Assembly (NCBI RefSeq): GCF_965363235.1
Contig: NC_134840.1
Location: 83,982,916-84,046,915, forward strand
Source: Mytilus galloprovincialis
Lineage: Eukaryota > Mollusca > Bivalvia > Mytilida > Mytilidae
Length of the DNA stretch: 64,000 nucleotides
Direction: 5' to 3'
Shown here: positions 44,279-55,800 of the stretch, piece after piece
Layout: each line of letters starts with the position of its first letter
How positions within the stretch are numbered: the stretch's first letter is position 1
The notes under the pieces: generated by a model
Databases searched by the model: none
Seen by the model: the letters and a program-made list of their open reading frames with translations, nothing else
What the model was told of the DNA's origin: nothing
Program-made: the position numbers and the translations under genes

Positions 44279-47200
44279 ATGGAGTTAACATACCAAGAAA
44301 AGAAGGTACACCAGACAACGATGGGCTTATCTGAAGCCATTATAAGTGTTGCACAGTTTGAATTTACTCTGGAAAAGTGGGAAGAAGTCGAGATAGATAT
44401 TAGAGCAGCAGAGGATAGGGAAACTGACTTGATAAAGCAATTAGGTATGTCTGTCAAATATAGTCTCCCTCCCCTGTCCTAGCTTACACTTCTGAATATA
44501 AAACAAAATATAGATCGTCTATCATGATTCTTTTGTAAATTCATTGACCACTTCTAGTATTTCCTTTAACCTATGAATAAATGAATACGTTATATTTTGT
44601 GAAATATACCTATAAGGATGCTATTGGGTATATAACTAAATAATGTGACAAATTGTAGATATTTTTGTATTTAGTCAAACCTAAGTAAATGCTCAATGCA
44701 TAATAATGAACCATTTCCCAGATAAACAAAATGTCATTCTGGTTTTCTGTTTCTAAGCCTTACAATATGTCAAGGTCAATATCGCCACGCGTCTATACTA
44801 GTGGTAACTTAAATTTATCAGATACTTTTGTTTATTTGAGCTGTTAGGTTGTTGTCACATCATGTACAATATACCTGCTATCTCCCCAATGTTCAACATC
44901 ATTGTGATATATATAAAATTGAGAATGGAAATGGGGAATTGGGAATGTGTCAAAGAGACATCACCCGACCAAAGAACAGACAACAGTTGAAAGCCACCAA
45001 TGGGTCTTCAATGCAGCGAGAAACTCTCGCACCTGGAGTTGTGCTTCAGCGGGCCTCTAAACAAAAATGTATACTAGTTTAGTGATAATGAGCGTCATAC
45101 TAAACTCTGAAATATACACAAGAAACTAAAATTAAAAATTATACAAGACTAACAAAGGTCTGTTTCTCCATTTAGATAAATTAAAAGAGCAGAACACAAC
45201 TGCGGAAGAAAATATAGAAACAGAAGACATTGAATTGACAGTTCAAGACGACACTCAATGTATAGATGGTTATTTAAAAGACTTGGAGGAGGCACTAGAC
45301 GGAGAAGAAAAACAGAAGGCATCAATAAGAGCAGCAGGTAATGGCGTTACTTCTTGAATTCCATTGCTCCTCGTTTCTATATATTAGTGAGTTGAGTTTA
45401 AATATATATTACTTGCTAAATCTTAGCAAAATGGACGAAAGACTGCAAGACATACTTATGAAATCTTCTCCATAATTGAGTTGTTATACTTGATTGTTGA
45501 TTTTGTTCTTGCTTAATATTTAAAATGTTACGTTCCAACAGTTATCCTTATCTATATAGATATATGAAAAAGGAAGATATGGTATGATTGCCAATGAGAC
45601 ATCTCTCCACAAGAGACCAAATGACACAGAAATTAACAACTATAGGTCATCGAACGGCCTTCAACAATGAGCAAAACCCATACTGCAAAGTCAGCTATAA
45701 AATGCCCCGAAGTGACAATGTTAAACAATTCAAACGAGAAAACTAACAGCATAATTCCTTATTAATTCATGTTATTAACTCTGAGCTGAATAGCAACACA
45801 GTGTTTGATCGTTTATCTAAGAACACCAAATTGAAAAGGTGATTGAGGTGAAATAGATTGATTGATATTTCATCTTCATATTTTAGTTTGTAAGTTTATT
45901 TATTTCGTTCATTTTCTAGGACCAACAGAGAAAACACTGAAGGATGCCAGATATATTTTTAAGGTACAATTTAAGATTGGTAAATTGGAATTGGAAAGAT
46001 CTTAATGACAGTAGTCTTTTGATATACTGTGAAATATTTAGTGGATTCTTTTTGCATTTTTCTGTCTTAAATATGCACAGACTAGTTGCCACTGAACGTT
46101 AGCAAAACAACATGTTCGTTGTCCGGTGATTGCACATTACCAAAATACCAAGCGATCACACAATTCGGTGTTACAATTTGATGTAAGATTTAACAACGTT
46201 TGATAGAATGCTAGTTTTTTTTAATTTAATAATGTTCAGCAGTAAATATTGCATAACTGGATTTAAAACCATTTGACAAAGCAGCGATGTCACAATAATT
46301 ATTGTATGCAGTTGTTTACCCTTTAAAAACAACTTATGAGCACGTACACTAATTTAACTTGTGTAACCCCGCTACATGTTGTGTGTCTTTACTAAACATG
46401 GCTATTTTCATCATAGGTTTTTGTGCATGTATACTAGTATGATGTTTTTTTTCCTTCTGCGGAGTGGGGTGTTTGTGCATGGTGGGTGTGATAAAATGTA
46501 CTGACCAATATTTAAGTAATTCCTGTTATTTTATGCATGTGTCTTATAAATGATTTTTCCAATCGGCAGTATAGCCGAGTCTTGTTGTACTTTATACACG
46601 ATATATCATAAGGAGGTTTATGAGCATGTAAACTTGGCCGTATAACCTTATTACCAAATGTTGCTGTGCTTTTACGCAGTCTGACTATATTTGCCATGTG
46701 TTTTGTTCGTTCTTCTTTGTCTACATTTTCGCGCTTATTGGTTCGGAGAAGGAAGGCGATGTGGTTCTGTATACTATTTTGGAAAATTCTGTTTTTTTAA
46801 TGTTTTATGAGATATGATATTATTGATATTTCCCCAAAACGATAATAGAAAAGCATTACATCTAGGACTACATAAACAATGGGTATTTTTTTTTTATTAG
46901 GATACTGTCCAGAATTTTGATTTTAATGGAGATATTAGCAAACAAACAAAAAAGGGCAGCAAAAGAGAAAAAAGCACAACAAAGAAAGAGGAGATAATAA
47001 AAATGAAAATCGCTAAAGAAGAGGAAAAAGTTGTGCAGTTGTATTTTAAAGCAGTAGACAGGATAATGAAAAGGTACAGCAAGGATGTTCAAGCACAACA
47101 AAAGAAGGAAGAAAAGAAAAGGAAGCAACTTGAAAAGGCGGAGAAAAAAGCCTTAAAGATGTTGGAGAAAGGTACATATTCATTTTAATGAAATAGACAC

Positions 47201-48536
47201 TTTCGAGCTTCTTCTCAATCCGCGTTTATATATTGGGGCATTTTTTTCTAATTAACTTGCCAATGATGAATGAAACATCACACAAACTCGAAATTTACAA
47301 ATTTTTAATTTAACATTTTTCAGCCTTCTTATTAACTTACCAATGATGAAAGAAACATCATACAAACTTGAAATTTACAAATTTTTAATTTAACATTTTT
47401 CAAATGTAAAAATTAGAAATAAAAAAAACCCCTATAAATAGAAGTTCACAGAGAAACATATGTAAATACAAATATAATAGTTGAGTTAGGGAGCTACCAT
47501 TTGATTTTTATGGGGGGGGGGACAAAAAAGGCAGAATGAGACACTTGCAAAAAAAAAAAAGTCAGGATAAACTAAAAAAAAAAAGCAGGACCGAACAGAG
47601 TGAAAAATAAAAAGGCAGGACAGAGATTACAGCTAAAAAAACATTTTTCATCCTAGCCCCCCCATAAAAATCAAATGGTAACTCCCTTATGCATGCAGTA
47701 CAATATTGTAAAATGAAATACAAAATTATGATGGCATACCCTGTTAAGTAACATGTACAATACAAATAAAATATATGAATATCAAGAATTTAAGATTGTC
47801 AGGTGTGCGCAGCTAATTTTCGTAAAAAATGGGTGATTCGGTGATAATATCCAGTGACTTATTCAGTTGCTTCTGACGCTGACGCTTTTCGTGCTAAATA
47901 GATATAGGAAGATGTGGTGTGAGTGCAAATGAGACAACTTTGTTTAAAAAATGCTTCAAATAACTGTTACAGTTGATTTAACATACAAAGTAAAACAGGA
48001 TCAAATAGTTGATATCAAGTTAATACTGAAATATCTGTTGAATGTGAAACTTTTTTTTGTCGGTTGATCAATTAATCAATGTGTGTCTAGTTGAACATAA
48101 GAACACTTCTCTCCTATTTTCATATTCTAATTTCAAAACTGCATGAACTTATTTGATTGTTACATTTGCATTTACAGAAATAAACAAAAGAGAGAAAGAA
48201 TGTATAAAGAACGAAAAGAAGAAACCGATTCAAGCTTTAGATGCAAAGAAAAAACAAAATAATATAAAGAAAAGCAAAGCAAAGAAAGTTGCAGGGAATA
48301 GTAAGGACTATGAGAAGAAAGAGTCACACACTTTGAATGAAGAAAATGCTGTAAAGAATAGAAAAGTAGGGAAAGGGGAAGAGGAAATCATGGATGAAAA
48401 GGACAAAGATTCTCAAAATATGAATATCAAGAAGAAAAACATTGTTAGAATAGATAACACCATTGATGGAAAGAAGAACACATTTTCAGCAAACATTCGT
48501 GCATTTTTCCGGATCTTTTCCTGTCACAAACGATAG
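44279..48536 (+). CDS. Gene A2: paralogue of gene A1 lacking exon 4 and the C-terminal tail
   Basis: Coding exons are 44279-44444, 45176-45337, 45920-45963, 46901-47171 and 48178-48536, with the same phases as A1. They give 333 residues, against 408 in A1. The A1 exon 4 is missing: the acceptor reads 'gcataa' where A1 has 'gcatag', and most of the exon sequence is deleted. The stop falls nine codons earlier because CAG has become TAG after SCHKR. All other exons are open, so A2 may be functional. By hand count the first two coding exons differ from A1 by about 13% of bases, mostly replacements, while the last two differ by only 3-5%. AATAAA lies 23 bases after the stop (48559), which copy 1 lacks at that place. 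No known domain is seen. Confidence 0.7.
44924..45065 (+). repeat. Dispersed repeat family R3 in gene A2 intron
   Basis: Counterpart of 8012-8165 at the same intron position, so present before the duplication. Confidence 0.7.
45569..45752 (+). repeat. Dispersed repeat family R1 in gene A2 intron
   Basis: Counterpart of 8665-8845 at the same intron position. Confidence 0.7.
47255..47400. repeat. ~86-bp tandem duplication specific to copy 2
   Basis: 'caatgatgaa.gaaacatca', then 'cacaaactcgaaatttacaa', 'atttttaatttaacattttt' occurs twice in succession, against once in copy 1 (about 10620-10685). Confidence 0.75.
47489..47686. mobile_element. PIF/Harbinger-type MITE, 198 bp, TSD TTA
   Basis: Ends begin GGGAGCTACCATTTGATTTT (right end with one change, GGAGTTACC on the opposite strand). 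TTA flanks both ends (47486-47488, 47687-47689). Copy 1 of the duplication reads 'gttgagttatgcatgcag' at the same place (10760-10777), an exact empty site with a single TTA. The family is the same as 16483-16773. Confidence 0.88.
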
Positions 48537-48651
48537 GAAAAGGACAAATCTTTAGTTTAATAAATCGTTTTTTGTATAACATTAAATTTTCTATATTTTT
48601 CACTGTTTTTACATTCTATTTTCTGAAAGAAAAGTCAAAATAGTCTTAGGT

Positions 48652-48705
48652 AAAATTGAGAATTGAAATGTGGATTGTGTCAAAGAGACAACAACCCGAC
48701 CATAG
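48652..48705 (+). repeat. R3 repeat fragment at the right border of duplication copy 2
   Basis: 'aaattgagaattgaaatgtg', 'tgtcaaagagacaacaaccc', 'gaccatagac'. It begins within ~10 bp of where similarity between the two copies stops. Confidence 0.65.
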
Positions 48706-48709
48706 ACAC

Positions 48710-49690
48710 GGGTAGTAAGGTCGTCATATCGAGGAGCGTTTAATACAGTGATTTTGTCATAGTTTGGATAAGTTTGACATGGTGAATGTATGTTACTTTC
48801 CTAAACTATTAAATTGCCTCAGTTCTATTCACACGAGCAGATGCAAAGCACATAAGATGTTTGAATCTGTATTGGAGGTCAAACGATATACATTGGAATT
48901 GTTGTTTCACGAAATTAATGCAGAATAAGCAAGATATCGGAATTACTATGCTTCGGTTAAGCGATTGACATGGTTCGGTTAAGAGTCTAGAAATACGTCA
49001 TGGTATTGGTCAAGTTTGTCATGGTTTAGATCGAAATAAATATATATGTGTTTCACTTTAATACTGAAAATGTGTTTGATAGCGCCTGTTATTGAACGAA
49101 GTTACACTATATATTAACTGCCTCAGAAGAAAAAAAAACTGTTTAACCAAATTTAGTGGGTGTAATTGTCAAAGCGTAAATTAAATATGTCATGTTACTT
49201 TTCGTAAGTTTTCTACAATGTAATTTTAAAAGTCACTGATCTTTTAAACAAGCTTTCGATATAATTATACAAATCAATACAAAGCATTGCTTCTGTTTCA
49301 CATAGAATCTTTTCTCCGTATGTTTATGCTTGACTCGGCCAAGGATATCGTGAGCAGCATCACTAGTCAAATAGCTAAAGACTTCTACTAAAAAATTGCA
49401 AGAAAGTGGCTGCTAGTAAAAAAGTAATTCTTGTGTTTTACATTTTTTCCTAGAAAACTATGCATTTGTTTGTTTTTCTTTATTTTAAATTATGAACCAG
49501 TTTATGATGAATAAAAGGAGATGTGGGGTTATAGGTCCATGATACAGTAACCCAGCTACAAAACTAACCAAAAGATATTAAGAGAGCATCATAAGTTTTC
49601 AACCATTAATGAAACCGAATCGTTACGCGTGACATGGACAACAATTTTAAATCTTATTGGTTTTAAAACTATATGTGAAATTACAATAAA
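48710..49690. other. Intergenic sequence, no gene recognised
   Basis: AT-rich, without an identified exon, RNA gene or repeat border. Confidence 0.35.
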
Positions 49691-49976
49691 CAAGAATGTG
49701 TCCATAGTACACGGATGCCCCACTCGCACTATCATTTTCCATGTTCAGTGGACCATGAAATTGGGGTCACAACTTTAATTTGGCATTCAAATTAGAAAGA
49801 TCATATCATAGGGAACATGTGTACTTTGTTTCAAGTTGATTGGACTTCAATTTCATCAAAAACTACCGTGACCAAAAACTTTAACCTGACGCGGGACCAA
49901 CGGACGGACGGACGGACGCACAGACTAGAAAATAGAATGCTCCTATACTATCGTAGGTGGGGCATAAGTGGGGCAT
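49690..49976 (+). repeat. Dispersed repeat R4
   Basis: 'accatgaaattggggtcaca', 'attagaaagatcatatcata', 'caagttgattggacttcaat' and the tail 'acggacggacggacgcacag', 'atcgtaggtggggcat'. Confidence 0.65.
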
Positions 49977-50609
49977 AAAAACAATTTCAAAGTTCGAATT
50001 TAAAATATGAAAGATCACAATTTCGATTTAGATTGTAGCCGACATCACGTTCAAGTTTATCAATTGTTATTACGAATCAATAAAAATCTTTGTAATCAGT
50101 GTATGTAGTTTGCGAATCCTGAAATGCCATTTTCACTGTATCCGTGATGAATTTCTTATGTAGAATGATAAATAAACAGGCGACAAATTCACGATTTTTT
50201 TAATAAAATAAGGAATAATATACAATATGTACTGTTTTTTTTAAATTCAGATTTGTTTTACCTTGAGCCAAAGTAAGTTGTATTTTTTTTCCCATGCAAA
50301 ATAACTTGTAATTTTTACCAGGGCCAATCAAAAGCAATTTTTGTTTTCACGTAGTGATCCGAACCTGCTACGAGCTAGGGTTTGGGTCCTCCCCCCGCCC
50401 CTAGGAAACTTTTGAAAATTAGACTATACCCGTTTTCTTCAATAACACATTAATATAGTTCTTTTTCCAAAAAGAAATCTGTTGTTATATAAACTTATGT
50501 GCCAATTCAAGTAACTCAATCACCCCCGCCCGAAAATGATTGCTACCGGAAAAGCAGTTTACGATTTCGGTCTAAATATACAGCACATACTTTAGACTTG
50601 CTTGCTTGG

Positions 50610-51236
50610 TTTGTATTCATGTTTCCTAGGCATTGTAATTGAGATAGAGCACACATTTATACTAAAAAAGCAAACAAGCCATCCAAACCGTTTAACTACA
50701 AGCATTATGAAAATCACTCCATGTCGGGCATATCAGATGACGGCGAATATGTTACCATGCTGTAGCCACAATCTCGTTCATTTTACCACGAATGTGACAT
50801 AACCGGCATAAGTAGACTCATTATAAAGTGTGTACTTAAATGAGCAACACGACGGGTCCCACATGTTGAGCAGCAGGGTCTTCATACTTTTCCTGCCCAC
50901 CCGAGATCACTCATAACATCACGGTTTGAAAGAAAACAGTTTTGTCTATCATTTGTCAGTCCTATGTCATGTTCAGTTCAATTCAATATAAAAAGGTCAC
51001 ATTAAGCAAAGTAACAAAGGTTCAAAAATTCACATGAGCGATGGTGTCCGAAGTTTGTTATGTTTTATGGTTTGATAACTCATGATATTATGTATCAACG
51101 TTACCCGCTAATTGGAGTAGGGAGTCTGCTTAACTCTTCCTGATCACTCGATTTTTTGGTTGGGTTCGTGTCAATCAAAAAGTCTTTAATTTTCTTTGTT
51201 TTGCTTATTCATTTTTGGTTATTTAATTGTTTTCGT
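50610..51236 (+). repeat. Long dispersed mussel repeat upstream of the decayed LINE
   Basis: Contains 'cattgtaattgagatagagc', 'gtagccacaatctcgttca', 'cacgaatgtgacataaccgg', 'gagcaacacgacgggtccca', 'catgttgagcagcagggtct' and 'tttttggttgggttcgtgtc'. I recognise this arrangement from mussel DNA; reverse-orientation pieces occur at about 63000-63125 and 63780-63885. Confidence 0.6.
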
Positions 51237-52747
51237 TATCACCTATAATGTCTGACTTGTTTAACTCATCAGTAAATACAGGCACAGTACCAAACGACTG
51301 GAGAGAGGCCTTGGTTACACCAGTTTTCAAAAAGGGAGTAAAATCTAAACCTGAAAACTACAGGCCCATCTCTCTAACCTGTATCCTTAGTAAATCACTA
51401 GAACATAAATTTTATCATCCATAATGAAACATCTAGACATTCACAATTTACTATACCCACTGCAGCATGGTTTTAGATCAAAAGTTAGCTGTGAAACACA
51501 GCTTTTAACTTTTACACAGCAAATACTTGATTATATGGCAAACGGTAAACAAACTGACGTATATATAGTTGTCATGGATTTTTCAAAAGCGTTTGATAAG
51601 GTGGACCACCAAAGACTTACCATAAAACTGAAACGCATGGGAATAAATAACAAAACAACAAATTGGATAGAGGCATGGTTATCACATAGATCCCAAAAAG
51701 TGGTGGTTGACAGTCACACATCAAATAGTTGTCCTGTATTGTCAGGCGTTCCCCAAGGCTCTGTTCTCGGGCCATGTCTGTTCTTAATTTACATTAATGA
51801 CATGCCAGACAACCTCAAAAGTAATGTTCGCCTCTTTGCAGATGACACTATTGTGTATCTAACAATTTCATCATTAGATGACTGTCACACCCTTCAATCA
51901 GACCTACATAAACTGGAACAATGGGAGCAAGAATGGCTTATGTCCTTTAACCTAGACAAATGTGAAATCATCCACATAACAAGAAAACATAAACCAATCA
52001 TCTATAAATACACATTACATAATCATATTTTAAAATCAACAAACAAAGCAAAATATCTTGGCGTTTCCATCACAAACGATCTGACATGGAATTCTCATAT
52101 AAACGACATCACGAACAAAGCAAATACATCACTGAGAGTTTATTAAAAGAAACGTCAAAACCAACAGCATTAAAACAAAAGAACTGGCTTACAAAACATA
52201 CGTAAGACCAAAAATATAATACTGTAGTATCGTCTGGGACCCCTGGCAGAAACAACAAATACATAAAAATTGAAATGGTACAGAGAAGAGCTGCCAGGTA
52301 TACACTCAACCAATACAGCTATCAAAGCAGTGTAACAGCCATGCTTGAACATCTAAGATGGCCAACATTACAACAAAGAAGAAATCTTGCATCCGTCACC
52401 ATGCTATATAAAATTCAACACCAATTAGTCTCCATCCCAGTAAATACATACCTAATACCATCCAACGAACATAAATTTATACAGCCATTCTCTCCCACAA
52501 ACTATCATTTATATTTATTTTTTCCTAGAACAATAAGGTTATGGAATTCCCTACCATACCAAGTAGCCTGTAGCCCAGACTTAGAAGCCAAAACCAAACC
52601 ATGTTTTTATCTATATACAAAAAAAATTAAAAAAATGTTTTTCTTGCAATTATTGTAAATATGTTAAGTTTTTAATTTGTTTCCCTAGTATGTGCCTTCT
52701 TGTAATCTTCAACATATTGAAGTTAAGAAGTATTATGATGTAGATGT
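51237..52747 (+). mobile_element. Decayed jockey/CR1-like LINE, 5'-truncated
   Basis: The fragment starts within the reverse transcriptase ([24 protein letters not shown]) and has no endonuclease. Core motifs follow: MDFSKAFDKVDH, SGVPQGSVLGPCLFLIYIND and LFADDTIVYL, so the catalytic Asp pair is present. The C-terminal region (VQRRAARYTLNQYS, LEHLRWPTLQQRR, RTIRLWNSLPYQV) is typical of the jockey/CR1 group. The frame is broken at about 51.41 kb and several times between 52.14 and 52.27 kb. The 3' end is put near 52747, after 'aagtattatgatgtagatg'. It ends ~130 bp before the sorting nexin start codon and on the same strand. Confidence 0.85.
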
Positions 52748-52875
52748 TTTTTTGCAACTGCGTTGTCCATTTGTCAAAAAGGTGTGTAAAACTGAACGTT
52801 CTCTTCCGCATATTTGTGAATGTGAAAGTGGTAATGCGGTCAGATCTGTATACACATCACGTGATAATTGCAGCC
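52748..52875 (+). promoter_or_regulatory. Compact promoter/5' UTR region of the sorting nexin gene with a TCACGTGA box
   Basis: Only ~130 bp lie between the LINE end and the start codon. TCACGTGA, a palindromic E-box, lies at 52857-52864, 12 bp before the ATG. Such boxes bind MITF/TFE-type factors in animals, which control lysosomal genes; whether this one is used is unknown. No TATA box is evident. Confidence 0.35.
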
Positions 52876-55800
52876 ATGATGGTGGGTGTCGAACATTTTT
52901 CCGGTTTTGAAATTTGTTTAAATAATATCATACCGCGGCTCTATATTTAAATTGATAATTTATTTTGTATTTCAGGACGGACTGGATGACGGGCCCGACC
53001 TGCTGGCGGGCGAGCAGGACAACAACAAGGTATGAAAAGTCGCAATTCTATTTCCAGACATGACATTTGCATGACAGATATCTCACTTTCTGAATACTAT
53101 AAAGATTATCTGCCCCTAACCCATTAGTATGATAGATCATTACACATATCTTTGCTTTGTGGAACTGACAATGTCAGCTTTGTCGAAACACATGCCCCCA
53201 CTTGTCAATTTGATAATCTGAATGTTGGTAATTACTAAAAATAAGAGTGTAAGGTGGGCGGTTTCTTTGAAACAACTTTTATTAAAAAAAAAAAAAAATG
53301 ATTGTTACCTTCAGAAAATCAAGAAGAATGTGAAGAAAAAGACCAGAGAAACCTTCTTGAGCAAAATCTATTTTATAAACTATACACATGATGTCACATA
53401 AAGATATACATCACAAGATCACTTTTGCTGCAGGCTAACAATACACTTAGCTATAGTGTAATAAAAAAGATAGTGACGTTCATACCTTCAGCCTTGATAG
53501 TACTGTAAAGGCTATAAACCTTTATAAACAAATGTGACAAAAACAAAATATATTTTGGTTAGACAGGGCTTTAGTTTACATACAAAATTAAGATAATTAA
53601 TTGTATATAGATATATACAGTTCTTGTTTTATGGTTGATTTTCTTATTTGACTAACCAAATTCAATTAAAACCTTCTATAAACAGACATCCTTACTACAA
53701 TGTATATCATAGTATTAGCTTAAGCAAGGATAAAAAAAAATGATCGTTTAATAAGGTAAACTATTTTTCTGAATTTCTGGCATATGAATAAAAAGTTATA
53801 TGTGGCTGATATTTTGATTAACTTGCACAGAAAAAACTCCTCAAATAAAGGGAACTAACTCTTGCTCAAATTGTTTTTGGTAAAAGTAGTTTTTGTCCAG
53901 TCACCTTGAAACTTAAAACACATGTTCCCCTTTATATAAGCTTTCTAATTTTAATGACAAATTGTAGTTTTGACCCCAATTTCACGGTCCACTGAAGATA
54001 GAAAATGATCGTGAGGTTTCAGGTTAATGATTTTGGTAAAGGTAGTGTTTGAAGAAGTTGAAGTCCAATCAACTTGAAACATGCCCCCTTTGATATACCA
54101 AATTAGAGTTTTGCCACCAATTTCACGATCCACTGAACATAGAAAATGATAGTGCAGGTAGGGCATCCATACTCTATGGACACATTCTTGTTTGAATACA
54201 GTTTTATTCTGATGTTGTGCTGTTACACCACTGTCCCAGGTTAGCTGGCAGGTTGGGCACTCACAAACATGGTTAACCTCTCCATATTCTATTCCTGCTT
54301 GTCCCTAGTGAGGAGCCTTTAATTCAGTGAATGTGAACTTGTCATTAGTTGCCTATTTTCTTTTTAATTGTTTCACTTTTTGTTACATTTCGGCCTTTCA
54401 TAGCTGACTATATGCTATTGCATACCTGCCAACTTTTCAAAATGCCCATGGGGGTTTTGCGTGCAAGATGGCTGTCATAGTCATAAAAAACCTTCAAGGG
54501 GGTCTTTAAATACATTTTAATGTTGTTTTTTGGCTTCTTTATACTTATATAAGCTTAAAGTCATTGTAAAACTAATTGTTTTGTTTAAAATTGTTGACAA
54601 AATTGCTCTTTCAAAATTTCAATTTGGGAGCCTCCATGGGGGAAATCCCCCGCAAATAGTGACAGTTGGCAGGTATACTATTGGTTATGCTCATTGATAA
54701 AGGCTCTATATGTACAATGACCTATAGTTAATTATTTTACCACATGTAAAAATTAAACATGAAAAAAACAAATTTTGATCACAATTTCTGTAAATCAATT
54801 CATTGTTTAATTAATTACAGCTGTAATTAAACCTACATGAATGTTTATCTGTTTTACCCAAAAAAGTTCCACAACAACATCTTATAAAAAGTATATTGTT
54901 CATAAAATTTATTATTTATACATTGTACAGGTTAACATTTTTTTTATCATTTCATACAGCCTAGATCCTCTACAGTAGATTTAACAGACACATCCCTACT
55001 TGTTGACATATCTGATGCATTGAGTGAGAGGGATAAAGTCAAATTTACAGTGCACACCAAGGTAAGGATAAAAGAAACATGATTCACACAACACCAATCA
55101 AATTGTGCATAACAGGATGTGGTTTTAAAAATAATATCTTCATATTTTGTTGTTTTCTTAGATTCTAATGAACATTTAAATCTTTTTCATATGTAATGTT
55201 TTCAATCTGTCAAAAGTTGTGAAAGAAATAAACATAAATTGGTTTATATTTTCTGAAAACAAAAAGAGAAAAACCACTAAAAGCAAGAAGCTTAACCTAA
55301 AGCTTGTAGAGATCAATTTAAGAAAATTTGATAATGAAATATTAAAAGTTAGCAATGGTTTTAGTTTTTTTTTTTTAAAGTCTTAGACTTTTCATGATGA
55401 CTTTATATTCCCCAGCTGTAGACAATGGGTGCATTAAGTTTTACCCATCCATCCCATTTTCTTTTCTGCTCTCTTACTTAAGTTGGCCTCATCCAAATTT
55501 TATAAAACTCCTACACATTGATAAGAACCACAACAAGCAGATAGCAAAATTTGGACAGAGTCATTTACAGTTCTAAAGTTATGTCTGACCGCGTGCGTGG
55601 ATCTGTTGGGAAGCAATGGGGTGCCACGAGTCAGTGGCGAATTGGTCAGTCCTCCACCCGACCCGTCTTGAAACACGGACCAAGGAGTCTAACATGTGCA
55701 CGAGTCATGGGGTTCTTTACGAAACCTAAAAGGCACAATGAAAGTGAAGGCCAGCCTCCGGTCGGCCCTAGGTAGGATCCCCGGTCTCTCAAATTGGTAA

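Larger units (their letters stand above)
42133..48645 (+). repeat. Segmental duplication, copy 2 (contains gene A2)
   Basis: Direct-orientation partner of 4853-11735. Copy 2 alone carries the telomere-like patch (42932-42995), an R2 insertion (about 44027-44190), an 86-bp tandem duplication (about 47255-47400) and the PIF-type MITE (47489-47686). It lacks the MITE of copy 1 and most of exon 4. Similarity ends just after 'tttctgaaagaaaagtcaaa', where an R3 fragment begins. Confidence 0.9.
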
